Of a stretch of DNA of 64,000 nt, positions 36,604 to 48,143 are shown one piece after another. Position numbers and translations under genes: made by a program. Origin of the DNA: Amanita rubescens (Eukaryota > Basidiomycota > Agaricomycetes > Agaricales > Amanitaceae); assembly GCA_015039365.1 (NCBI GenBank), contig WION01000135.1, positions 62,001 to 126,000 on the forward strand, written 5' to 3'. The notes under the pieces were generated by a model that was not told the DNA's origin, did no database searches, and saw only the letters and a list, made by a program, of their open reading frames with translations. The stretch's first letter is position 1, and each line of letters opens with the position of its first letter.

Positions 36604-37025
36604 AGCCGAACGTCTGACATTCGATGGATCATTTTGTAATGGTTAAAGGGTATTGGGCATCCCTCCCAGATGATTGATTCCATCGGTTTCCTCGCGACCA
36701 ATTATTCACCGCTTCGTCGATCAATCAGGACGAGAGGCACTATATCAGAGGGATGAGACCGGACGGTAAAGCAAAGGGGTTAGAAAACGGTGCAAGTGCC
36801 ACTTCGAATCACCGATGACGGGGAAATAATAATGGCTTAACTCAATCGAACCTTGGTATGCCGTGGCAGAGCTTCAAACGAACTCGAAAGTTTCATAACC
36901 GATAAGTAAGTCGACGACGAAGCAGAGCTGCTATTGGGATGAAGACACCTGTTGTGCCTGTGTCAATGACCGCGGAAGAGGGAGAGCGCTCGTCACAGTC
37001 GAGCGCGTAACAGAGGCTTCTCTTC
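36604..37025 (+). pseudogene. Partial, broken copy of the small secreted protein gene
   Basis: Starts inside the homologue of intron 2 (GTCTGACATTCGATGG) and covers exon 3 plus about 190 bp of 3' flank of the gene at 34824-35474; the source interval is about 35238-35665. The splice acceptor has changed from TTGTAG to TTGTAA, and indels break the frame. Both copies end near CAGAGGCTTCTCT. Confidence 0.75.
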
Positions 37026-37083
37026 GGCGGGTAGGGTACCACGCGGGCACGGGTGGCGGGTAGGGTACCACGCGGGCACGGAT
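37026..37083. repeat. 29-bp tandem repeat, two units
   Basis: GGCGGGTAGGGTACCACGCG is followed by GGCACGGGT (or GGCACGGAT) and repeated once with period 29. It begins exactly at the right end of the partial gene copy. No coding role is seen. Sequence to 37500 has only short frames. Confidence 0.8.
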
Positions 37084-37584
37084 GTGGGTCTACATGCTCG
37101 GTACCCTGACTCTTACCTGTACCCTCGACACGGGCAGTAGGTTGAGGGCGTCTTGCGTATTGAAATACGCTTGCGCAGCTGAGAAGTTGAGAACTGATGC
37201 GCTGTCTCACGCGTGCCGGAGCCGAAACGTGTTCGACTCTTTGACGGTCATTGCAGACCGATGGTGGTTGCTGCTGGCTTAGCGTACCGTAGCCGAAATT
37301 CCTGTTTGTCGATATCGATGGACTTGGCATCAATTTGGAGTTTTGTGTGGTTTCCTTGAAGGACCCTCGGGTAAACCCTGGGCTGTCGGATAACGGAATT
37401 GAGTATTTGGCCAGGTTTGGCTCGATGACCAAAACGCTGCTACACCTGGTCTTTTTACAGTGATACGGCGTCACCTGCGTCATAATCGAAGATGCGTAAC
37501 AGCGTGACTCCTTCTGGATGCTATACGTCATATGGTCCCACAGCCATCGTTTAAAAGGGCACCGAGCTCGTCGATTCACGCTTA

Positions 37585-39969
37585 ATGACCAGGCGATTTC
37601 TCCACGCATATGTCCAGTTATCTGGCCTACTACTTTCCCTATCAGCCATATCCGCTCAACCATTACAGGAAGGGCTTGGGCTCGAGGCAAGAACCACTAA
37701 TGTCCCGATTGTCGACCTTGGCTATGCCAAATATGCCGGTGTAATTAACCCCACAACTGGAAACTCAGAATTCCTAGGGATGCGCTATGCCGCACCACCG
37801 ACAGGTACCCTGCCAACAATCACCTTCTCTGTTCCCCTATTGACAGGTGTTACGTTACAGGAAGTTTGCGCTGGCGCGCCCCACACCCACCAGCGTCAAC
37901 GTCGGGCGTCCAATTTGCCAATACCCAGCCTCCAATCTGCTACAACATACAGTCCGGCTTCGGGCTGGCGCCAACCAATCCCTATATAAACGAATCATCT
38001 CAAGTAGCAACTGGGAATGCCACCTCCCGCCCTGACAAGCGTAGTGCACAACTTCAGTCGTCCGAAGATTGCTTGTTCCTCAAGTATAGTCAACTATTCT
38101 TTGATTATTCCGAAAACTCATATAGGCCGAACAGTGTATTTACGCCCAGCGTCAATGAGACCGAGTTGTTACCCGTACTTGTTTACATTCACGGGTGCGT
38201 TGCATTCTACGTTGCTAAATGAACTATCTAGTTATTTTTGGCCTTGCAACAGCGGCGGATATGTGACTGGGGATGCCGCTCCCTACGACGGAAATCATCT
38301 CATTCAGGAATCGGGTAAACGGGTTGTTATTGTCGTCTTTCAGTATCGCCTAGGACTTTTTGGGTTCCTGTCCGGAAACGCCGTGAAACAAGGCGGTGAC
38401 CTGAACGCTGGTCTATGTACGTAACATTCTGTCGAATTTGTGACCGCAGCTCCTTATTATATAACTCAGTGGATCAACATTTTGCATTGCAATGGGTACA
38501 ACGACATGTTCGTTCTCGCATCTTCCCTCTTCAATTGCTGTTAGACTCTCAAGATAGATTAGTAAATTTGGTGGCAGCCCTGACAAGGTGACAATATGGG
38601 GACTTTCCGCAGGTATTCGTATTGATCGGGTGGGTTTGGGATGAAAAATAATGACATACCGTACAGGTGCTGGCTCCGTTCTACAACACGTCATCGCTCA
38701 GAACGGGAATACTCAACCACCGTTGTTCCGAGGTGCAATCACCAGTTCAATCTTCCTACCCTCCCAATATCCGTACAATGGTGTTGTCCCCGAGGCACGT
38801 TGATCACAACTGTCTTGCAAGATGCATGACTCAATTCTTGGTATAGGCTGTATACAACGAGGTCGTTTCCCAGGCGAAGTAAAGCAGGCGCTACCATTCC
38901 GGAGTGTGATGAACGCTGATTCTACTTAATTACAGATGCCCTATCCTCCCAGGATACTCTTCAGTGCCTTCGAAACGCGGATATAGGATTACTTGACTCT
39001 GTGAATTCCAAGATATCCGCAAACGCCTTCTATGGGACTGTTATATTCGTTCCAGTAGTCGACGGTACATTTATTACAGAACGTCCAACAGAAGTTCTGC
39101 AGAAGGGAAAAGTCAACGGGGTACGTTCGCTATGTTATGAGTACCTCGCTCAGCGATCACATATTTCCACGGTTGTAGGAAATGCTGCTGAGCTTCACCA
39201 GCTCGAACGAAGGCTTCATATTCATAAACAAGAACAATTCTTTAAGCGTTGCCGATTACGTCGCACAGCTGTTTCCTCTATTCGGCCAAAAAGAGATTGA
39301 TGCTACCGCCGCGCAGTATGCGGGGCTTGGTACACCTTTTGAACAAGTGACTGCTATCACGGGGGAATGTACGTGAGACCATGACACCCCGTGCAGGACC
39401 TAATATTCGTGTTCAAATCACAGCCATTTTCGTCTGTCCTACGTATCTTCTGCAGCGTGGATTCAGGGGAAGATCATTCAAGGTATATCACACCTTCTCT
39501 GACAACTTGACCCTACTCAGATCTCTTCGGACATAGGGAGAGTTTGCGATTCCTCCTGGCTACCACGGGAGCGATGCTCCCTACTACTTCCCTTCGTAAG
39601 TCCATGGTATCATGACATTGGCTTTTAATGAATTTTTCAAACAGCGGTCCACCACCGTATAATAACCAAGCGTTTATAGATGCCTTTGGACAGGCCTTCA
39701 CAGACTTTATTGTCGCACTGAACCCAAACTTTAAGCCTGACCCGACGAACATTACACCCAAGTGGAACAGATGGAACGAACAGTTCGGAAAATATGAGAT
39801 GTTGTTCAATAGGACTGAAGCAGGCGCGCCGCTTATAAAAGAATTTGAGACGTCGGCCGCACTACTCCAGCGTTGCAAGTAAGTTATGACACCTGCCTTG
39901 TTTTCGAAGAGATTTGAACTTGCTCGCTTTAGCTTCTGGGAAAGCGTCAGCGAACTGGTAGGTCAGTAG
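37585..39969 (+). pseudogene. Type-B carboxylesterase, copy B, frameshift in exon 9
   Basis: Fourteen exons parallel copy A: 37585..37804, 37861..38083, 38126..38194, 38253..38416, 38470..38507, 38558..38612, 38667..38782, 38847..38878, 38936..39120, 39179..39368, 39424..39482, 39537..39595, 39645..39878, 39933..39969. Exon 9 is 185 nt against 184 in copy A: one extra base just after the acceptor (ATGCCCTATCC against ATGCTCATC). In the spliced frame this leads to a stop about 20 codons later, before the acidic and His residues. The rest keeps the family marks (SEDCLFL, VYIHGGGY, WGLSAGAG, YHGSD). It is either a young pseudogene or has a sequence error. Intron 2 is 42 nt, divisible by three and free of stops, so retention would stay in frame. 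Confidence 0.78.
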
Positions 39970-40742
39970 GAAGCGAAGGATCGAGCAGCCATAATGTTTT
40001 GACGGTCTACATATCTTGTCGTTTTCGATATATAACGAGTTCAATATGCATCGTTGACTTGTTTGCCTGACTAGACATCGGAGAGGTGATAGGACAGGTT
40101 GTTCAGCTCGATTTTGCGAGGGCATTTCCAAAGGACCAAGGGATGTGCATATAGCACCTGAAACAAAAGGGGTGAGTATGATCCTAGTAGATGGAAAGCA
40201 ATCGGCATTGGCGGCGAGCATAGCAAGCAGTGAAGGAATGCGCCGGGATAGTAGCGTCGGTGCTGGGCAAGGGTGGTGAGCGGCGTGGCGCTAGGTATTG
40301 GTTTTCGAACGGTGGTGAGTAAAATTTGTTGGCTTATAGGAGTGAGCGTAAACCAGGAGAACATACTCGCTGCGAGCCAAAGTGGTGTGAGCGGTCATTG
40401 CCAGAGCGGGAGCGACCAGAGATGGCACTGCCGGAGCGAGAGCGGCCAAACAGGCAAAGATAGAGCGTGAACTGAGAACTTGCAGGTACTTGCAGCTCAA
40501 ATCGATGTTTGGCAAAGCAAAGTATGTAGACCGTACTACTTACTAGTAGTACTAGTACTACTACTACTAGGCGGTGCTAAAAATAAATAGACCGTGGTAG
40601 ACCGTGCCGGGAGGCCGTGCTAAATATAAACAGTCATTGCTCATTCCTCAAGGATAATCTCGTTCCTTCCCCCCACGACAGAAGCAATAACCATACAAAA
40701 TTTGCTGTAACTCACTCTCCCAGTCTTATTTCTTTCCCCCCC
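39970..40742. other. Intergenic with simple-sequence repeats
   Basis: Left part to about 40050 is the inverted counterpart of 9290-9350. Around 40360-40450 there is a GAGCGG/CCAGAGCGGGAGCG-rich imperfect repeat, and at 40541-40570 an ACTAGT/ACTACT microsatellite. Promoter of the next gene must lie at the right end. Confidence 0.5.
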
Positions 40743-41765
40743 ATGCGGAAAACCCAGCAACGCCTTGAGAAACCCACAAGTGATTCCGGTATCAAAGTCG
40801 TCGATATCACGTTGGACATATCATTGATTGTATTGTCAACGCTCAGAGATGCATCCAAAATTGCCGTTCCATTATTATCCACTACTGCCGGGATTGCGAT
40901 AAACATCGTCGAGGTCGCGCAGGTTAGTGGCAGTTGTCCACGATCAGTAACCAAACTTACGCTGAATACAGAAAGCAAGACGCAATAAAAATGGATTGAA
41001 AGCGCTCGCAAATGATTCATGCGAGCTCGTTTATGTGATCGTCCGCGCACACAAGGATATTTCGAGTGCGGAAGACATGCCAAGGGATCTGACTGAAAAT
41101 CTTCACCAACTTGTCAGGTACCATGTCGTTTCATTGTCATGTTTTCTGAACTAAATATTATTATTCATAGAACCTTAACCTCGATTCGAATGTTTGCGGA
41201 AACAGGTGCATCCCGAAATTTCTTGACTTCCATGTTGCGTTCTGGTGTAGATGCAGAAAGGATACAGGAGTACAGGGAGAAGTTGCGACAGTCTATGCGG
41301 GTTTTTGGTGTTAGTACCTTTCGTCATATAACCGAATGTGTCGTGATAAAGGGTGCATATCTGCCACAGCTTCAATCTGATATCATCCTCCGTGAAACTG
41401 TCGCGAAACTTGCATCTCGCCAGGTCAAGATGATGAACGAACTCAAAGCTAGAGCAACTCCAGATTCTAGCCGTCCGAATGGGAACGCACACGTGTCTTC
41501 CTCGACATCGTCCTCTTCCAGTTCTTTAGTGCGTCACGGACCTCAGACGCCTGTAAAAACTTCGAGGGATGCGAAATTAGGAAAGGCGTCTACGACGACG
41601 ATCAATACCATGGTGGATAATGAGCCATCGGATACAGTGAATTCTGTTCAGACGTACGGAGGTATGGTTACGATAGGGATTGCTGGCGCTGGTATCGGGA
41701 TCACGATGTTTGTAATACATAGAGTTTTTCAGAGGCTATGGTACCGATCGTTGGGTGATTTGTGA
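40743..41765 (+). CDS. MLKL/HeLo-like helical domain protein with C-terminal membrane segment
   Basis: Three exons: 40743..40922, 40972..41117, 41171..41765; 306 residues. An alternative in-frame start at 40617 would add 42 residues. Residues ~15-170 follow the pattern of the fungal four-helix N-terminal domain related to MLKL and HeLo domains: ALANDSCELVYVIVRA, LTSIRMFAETGASRNFL, IQEYREKLRQSM are hallmark segments seen at the N terminus of many agaricomycete NLR-like and kinase proteins. Here no kinase or NACHT domain follows; instead a Ser-rich linker leads to one hydrophobic segment (about 270-290; GIAGAGIG) and a short basic tail. Related domains act in regulated cell death or membrane targeting; that role is inference here. 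The domain call rests on remembered family patterns. Confidence 0.72.
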
Positions 41766-41939
41766 CTGCCGATTTCTCTGCACATGCGTTGACATATTGT
41801 ATAGTTATAGATCTGCTTTGAGGTTTCACGTTGTTACGTTGAGTAAACGAATGGACATGACCGACTTTGCTGCTGGAATGGAAATGAATGCGCACAAGAT
41901 TCCGATGCGTAACACAACGGCCTGGCAGCATGTTCTATC
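41766..41939. other. 3' flank of the MLKL/HeLo-like gene
   Basis: No gene is supported; the SNF2 relic begins to the right. Confidence 0.4.
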
Positions 41940-42480
41940 GTTGCGTATAGCATGAATTTTATGAGGTCTGCGAACAAACGAGCTAGTCAGCCACTCTTCC
42001 ACCAGATTCGAACGGAGTGCTAACCCGATCTTGGTCGTAAAACACAACAGTATCATGATTCATAGCCCTCCTTCCCGCGCGCGTGCACAACAAAAACACG
42101 AAAGGATCGTTCCTATTCTGAAATCGGCTCATTTCTGCTCTTCTCTCTTCTGGAGAAGTGGAGCCGTCTATTCTACATCCGTCCCAGCGCATACGGTCTG
42201 TCGCCCAAGCCGGGAAGAGTCAGAGTTCACTATGAGTAAGAGTAGGACGCTGCATACCTCAATAATAATGCGGTCGTGAACTGACAAAATATCAAGATCT
42301 TGTGACCACGCTTAGTGACTCCCTCAAGAGCCGAATTACTATCATCATCTTCTCGCTGGCATTGACCAACTCCTGTGCCAAGACCGGTTCGGGATCCAGC
42401 GGCAAGTCGAATAAGCAAACAGATTTTGCGCAACCGCAAATTGTGGACTTGTTTCATTGCGCGGAAAAACACATCAACAC
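41940..42480 (-). pseudogene. SNF2-family (LSH/IRC5-like) helicase relic, C-terminal lobe
   Basis: Minus-strand pieces in several frames match the helicase C domain of LSH-type SNF2 proteins in order: LRLRKIC, then ELVNASEKMMI in another frame, [47 protein letters not shown]. Frames shift between blocks and motif VI (arginine finger region) is lost, so it cannot be functional. No N-terminal ATPase lobe was found upstream to about 42900. It is a truncated and decayed copy of a chromatin-remodelling ATPase gene. Confidence 0.72.
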
Positions 42481-43442
42481 CTCTGGCAGGAAATAGGAAT
42501 AAAAAAACGTACAAATAGTCTTTCCCCAACTCGACTTGCGTGCATTACGCTTATCGTCCAACTCCCACCTTTCCAACATTTCAAAATATTAATAATCAAC
42601 ACAGGCGGCTGTAACGATTGAGGGGATTCAAAGCCGAGACAAGAGCTCCAGAAAGAGACGAAGAAAAGAGTGGTATTTCCGAGTCTATGGACATGAGCTC
42701 TTCGAAACGCGAAGGCAAGCGTGGTCCTTTGCTTGAACGAGTTTGTCGCGGGGCTTTCCGGACATCAATGACGCGCGCGTCAGCTATGCGTGCGAAGGAC
42801 TATTGATGTCTTCTGTGATTTTTGGGGATATCAGTGAACAAGAAGATGCGAGTCAATGCGAATGTGGGCTCACAAGCGCTATTGAGAGCTGAAAGGTATC
42901 TTGATCCGATGCCTATCGAGGCCGTTGGTCCGTCGGCTCGTGCTCAAGGGCTGTGCTTAAGTTACAGCCAGATCACCAGCAGATCCTTGAATATTCAATG
43001 ATGGAAGAAGATCTGTCCGCCACTTGGTTATCATCCCCTGTTCCTGGGATATGTTTATGTAGTCCTCTTGACTCCCTGGCCAGGGGCACGGCCACCGATC
43101 CACGTTCGAGCCGTTTTGTAGAAGTTTGACGATTTCGATTGTACATATTACGATAGTCTGCCGCGTGGCTTGTGTACCCGTCAAACATCTCCCGTACAAC
43201 CATATGGGGAAAGGGCAGCTTATGGGACTACTCGTCATATGTGTAGTGACCATATCATCGAACTCTAACGCCGATGAGGTAATAAGGTGTGTTCATTTGG
43301 TCCGCATTATCGCCGCAATGTCAGAGACGATTTGGTGCTCTCACTGACACTGCGCAGGACCCCGAAGGTCGCGGCTAATTAACACGCTCAACGAGCCTGA
43401 CTTTGTCCAATCTCCTCAATCTCCTCATTTACCTCCTCATTC
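42481..43442. other. Intergenic before GH31 copy 2
   Basis: Short frames only (plus 42618-42806, minus 42957-43253); none recognised. The right end (from about 43380, with CCTCATTTACCTCCTCATTC before the ATG) holds the GH31 promoter and leader. Confidence 0.4.
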
Positions 43443-46400
43443 ATGCCAGCTCAGAGCGAACAAAATCAGCATGATCCACTAGTGAGTACCCCGTTATCAG
43501 TGTCATACCATCAAATGTAAATTGACATTGACTTGAAAGGAGCGCAAGCAGGAAGCCAACATCCTACGCAATCTGAGCTTGTTCGTGCCGCCACTTATAG
43601 TTGTGTTTCTTGCGCTGGCATACGATACACGCTATGCTCCACGATTCCAAGATCTTCTTCATATCAAATGGGACGCTGGCATGCCAAGCGAATTCTCACA
43701 TAACGTTTCAGGTTGTCCAGGTCAGCCCAATCTTCGTCAACTCCTCTCGACGTTCTGAATTTCGGGCGCGCAGGATACGAACTACGATCTCTGACAGAGA
43801 CCGATACAGGCCTTACGGCTTATCTTCAACTAGCAGGTCCCGCATGCAATGCGTTCGGTAGCGACGTACCAGAACTAACTATCGATGTCACCTATGAGAC
43901 CCAATCACGGCACGTATCATTCGGACGCATTCACGTCAGATAAGCTTACAAACCGTATCCACAGACTCCACGTGAACATCTACGACACGGAGAAGGAACA
44001 TTATACTATACCTGACAGTGTCATTAGCCTACCGGCCCCTCCTACAGAATCGTTCAAGCGCAACTCGGATTTGGTATTCAACTACGAGCCTTCTCCATTT
44101 GCCTTTTGGATCACACGACGTTCCAAGCCGACAGCTACTCCCGTGTTTGATACCCGACTTTCGTCACTTCCATCAGTTACAAAAGTACCAGTTCTATCGA
44201 ATGACAATTCAACGACGTTAGATGGGTTCCCGCTTGTCTTTGAAGACCGGTATTTGCAGGTACGACACGCACCATTCCGTTTTGAAGTAGCTTCTAATAA
44301 TGCCACAGCTTTCATCAGCTTTGCCTCTCGACACCAACATATATGGCTTGGGTGAAGTAGTCGCTAGCTCTGGGTTCCGCAGAGACGTTCGCGGGACGAT
44401 ACAGACAATGTGGAACCGGGACGCCGCCGATCCTGTTGACGAGAACATGTAGGTATCTATCATCTTAGAGATCATATCAGTTGATTGTAAGATGGATAGT
44501 TATGGTTCTCATCCTGTGTACTTGGAACACCGGTATGATCAGGATACCGGAAAATCTGAAGCGCATGGGGTGTTTCTCTTTAGGTTTGATGCTTGTTTAG
44601 TGGTAGAAAGCGAACTTTATTGACCGGAGATTAGCGCTGCCGGTGGTGATATCTTGCTTGCTACGCCTCCGGACTCGAGGGTATCGCTCATCCAGTACAG
44701 AATGATTGGAGGAGTCCTTGATTTCTACTTCTTCTCTGGACCAACACCGAAAAGTGTCATTGAACAGTACGGAGAACTCGTAGGACTTCCGACGTGGCAA
44801 CCTGCATGGGGTTTTGGATTTCACCTTTGCAGGTTAGAGCTGTTCCTGTCTATGTTTTGACTTTTGACTTTATCTCTGTGTTAGATGGGGGTATAGCAAC
44901 ATCAACGAGACAATGGAACAAGTTGCGCGTATGCGAGAAGCTAATGTTCCGCTCGAAGGTATGCGTTATTTAAAGTCCCGACTTTGATGGCTGAGGAATA
45001 CAGTTATGTGGAATGATATCGATCTATACCATGCATATAGAGGCTTTACGACCGATCCTAATAGCTTTCCGTTGGATGAGGTACGCAAGTTTATCGCAGA
45101 GTTGGTGAGTTTTTTCCTGAACTTGGCAAATAAGAAGGCTCATGTATCCTCTAGACAAGTAATCATCAGAGATGTACGTTCCACTTGTAGAACCGTAAAA
45201 CATCTTGATGGACTGCAACAGTTATACCCATCGTGGATGCTGCAATTCCCGTTCTGACCAATGATTCGGATATCGTAAGTTATTCTGACGTCGTGCTTCT
45301 TTTATCGTTGATGTACAGCAGTATGACCCTTATACTCGCGGAGTCGAGAAGTGAGTTGATCACTGCTTTCTGATTCTCGTCTAATTCCGCAGAGGTGTTT
45401 TCATAAAAAATCCAGATGGGTCAGAGTACGTTGGCCAAGTGTGGCCAGGATATACCGTACGCTGTTCAATACCGGTCTTTTTGTGTTTGCGAATCTGCTA
45501 ACCATTTTCAAGGTATTTCCGGATTGGTTCCAGGAAAATGCCCAGAGTTGGTGGACCGAGGCCCTCAAGAACTGGTCGGATCTAAGTGTCGAATATTCCG
45601 GTATTTGGCTTGACATGAACGAGGCCAGCTCGTTTTGTGAAGGATCTTGGTATGTAGACGTGCACCTTCCCGCAAGCGGAATCCATTTTAATATACTGTT
45701 CGCAGCGGTTCGGGCTCAGACTTGTCGGATACTTCTGTTCCTTTCGCACTTCCCGGTGACCCCGGGAATCTCATAACAGGTAAAACTTGTTCTGGTCAAA
45801 ACGAAGTTCGAGGCGATGACTTTTGATGTATGAACTCACAGAATTTCCTGAATGGTAAGCCGAAACTTCCTTACGTTAGAACGAGTACAACAATTTCTGC
45901 TATGAAGCTATGACGGGAGTACTTTTGGCATGAGCGGCAACCTAACTGTGAACGGCGTCTTTACGTGTCAATCGGAGTTTGACCTGATAGCACGTGGATC
46001 TGGAGAAGGATACCAACGAGATGATGATAATGGCTTCCCTCCTTACGCTATTCACAATGGTACCTCCAGGCTATTCATTACAAGCATTGTATTGACCTTC
46101 GCAAGGTCACGGTCCACTAAATGTGAAGACGCTAGCAACTAACGCTACCCATTTTGGTGGAGCTATAGAACTGGACGTCCACAATCTATGGGGACTTATG
46201 GAGGAGAAAACGACTCACCTGGCCCTTCGAGAAATCCATCCCGGAAAACGCCCGTTCTTGATCAGTCGTTCTACATTTCCATCGTCGGGAAAATGGAGTG
46301 GACATTGGGTATGTCTTGATTATAACTGAAACGAAACGTTGATAGAGGCGTCACACAGCTAGGGGACAACCACAGTTTATGGTCATACATGAAGCATAGT

Positions 46401-47472
46401 ATACAAGGTGTCCTACAGTTCCAGATCTTCCAGATTCCCTTTGTTGGCCCTGATGCTTGCGGGTTCGGTAGGTTCGGTTTTGCGCGCTCATTCATGCTAC
46501 ACAATAATTCCTTCTCAGATAAAAATGCGAACGAAGAGCTCTGCAACCGATGGATGCAGCTATCGGCCTTCATGCCGTTCTATAGGAACCACAACGTCAG
46601 GGGCGCTTTACCTCAAGAGCCTTATCGGTGGGACAGTGTCGCTGAAGCGTCACGTAGTGCCATGGAAATTAGATACTCATTGTTGCCTTACTGGGTGAGT
46701 AAACTATTATGTTATGCATGTTCATGATACCTATTTTGCCAAGTATACGCTTTTTGCGAATGCTTCGAGGTTTGGCACGCCGCCTGTTCGTGCTTTGTTT
46801 TTCGAATTCCCAGATGAACCAGAGCTATTCGCGATCGACACCCAATATCTAGTCGGAGCTGATATTCTAGTCACTCCTGTGCTTGCTCCGAATGTGACGA
46901 CAGTTGAAGGTATGAATGACATTGTTGACATTATCGGTATTCTAAGTCTATTAGGCGTGTTCCCGGGAAGAGGAAAAGTTATCTGGCGAGATTGGTATAC
47001 ACATCACGTCGTTCAAACCTCGGCCGATGGTTATGCCACTCTTTCAGCGCCTCTTGGGCACATCAATGTCCACGTTCGCGACGGAGCTGCGATTTTAATG
47101 CATGCAAGGCCTGCATACACCATATCTGAGACTCGTCAAGGTCCTTTCGCGTTACTTGTTTCACTGGACACCAAAAACCGCGCATTCGGCACTGCCTATC
47201 TAGACGACGGTGAAAGCTATCCTCCAGGACCGAGTCGTGAATTAACCATCACTTCTACGGCCGGTGAGGTTAGAATCGAGGCTCAAGGAGCATTCCATGT
47301 GGAGCAACAGTTGGATGAGGTAACTGTTCTCGGTGTTTCTGCTCGGCCGCGATCGCTGTGGGTAAATGGGAAGGGCGTGAAAAGCTGGGATTACTCTGCA
47401 CAGCAGCACAAGCTCGTTGCCCGTGGACTTGGTGTAGATCTTAATCAGCCGGCTTTGTTGAAGTGGAAATGA
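43443..47472 (+). CDS. GH31 alpha-glucosidase, copy 2
   Basis: Twenty-two exons: 43443..43481, 43540..43720, 43774..43909, 43965..44259, 44309..44448, 44500..44583, 44635..44832, 44885..44958, 45004..45104, 45155..45173, 45222..45274, 45322..45350, 45393..45456, 45513..45649, 45706..45779, 45842..45854, 45908..46059, 46106..46308, 46359..46467, 46519..46694, 46744..46909, 46955..47472; 986 residues. A polar leader (MPAQSEQNQ) precedes a hydrophobic stretch ([14 protein letters not shown]), so the enzyme may be membrane-anchored (type II) or secreted. Nucleophile Asp near 505 (WLDMNE), acid/base Asp near 667 (HWLGDN). Intron 3 has a GC donor (GCACGT) where copy 1 has GT. A 13-nt micro-exon (45842..45854) is conserved with copy 1. 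Same order and orientation to FunK1 as copy 1. Confidence 0.88.
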
Positions 47473-48143
47473 GGTTACGATTGTTAGCACGTATAGATGA
47501 TTGTGTGATGTTAGTCAGTTTTGACCGTGACTTTGACAAATTTATGTTATTGACCAGACGGAAAACATCAATCAAAGGTACCTAATCCATGTTTGTAACT
47601 TCATCGTGACAATTTCTTTATTTCCATAGCCTCGACGTTGGTACTAATAAAGAGGCATTAACTCGGATGTTGGCCTGTCCATGTTCTGATGGCAATATGC
47701 GGCCGTGAGAAGTTTCATAAACATCGGCTCTTCCGGTGCCACCAAGATCTCATCGTGCCTTGGTGGCCTGTTGAAGCTCTCCCTCTCTTGGGTAAGCTGG
47801 ATCATTGGCGCTGTTTCTTTTTTACGGCATAAGCTGAAACTGAACGTGCACAGATTATACTTGGAGTAAACAGTGGCATACCTGAGTTGCGTCACGGTTT
47901 TGCGATCTCGACAAAGCCTGCTTAACTATTTCAACCAGATTATTGACATTACCAGTGTCGGTATTCATTTTCTTTGTTTCCTGTATTTGTGGCATAACCA
48001 ATAACAAAGGCAACAGTTTGTCACGAAAAGCGCGGCCTCTGGTTCCACACTCCGCATTGCGACCCTTTAAAACAAAAAGTGGCCCAAAGATCCTACATAT
48101 AGATTCGGAAAGCCGAGGTAATTGACCCTCAAACTACTTCGTG
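47473..48143. other. Intergenic GH31-FunK1 spacer, second module
   Basis: Similar to 21726-22228 from about 47661 on, including the ~60 bp before the kinase ATG. The first ~170 bp differ from the other copy. The minus-strand frame 47644-47895 has a counterpart in the other spacer but no recognised domain. Confidence 0.5.

Noticed and set aside
38084..38125. Carboxylesterase B exon seemed to read through where copy A has a stop
   Set aside because: Both copies have a GT-AG intron here (43 nt in A, 42 nt in B); B stays open only because 42 is a multiple of three.
40541..40570. ACTAGT/ACTACT repeat considered as a CRISPR-like or mobile-element end
   Set aside because: It is a simple microsatellite without spacers, terminal repeats or target-site duplication.
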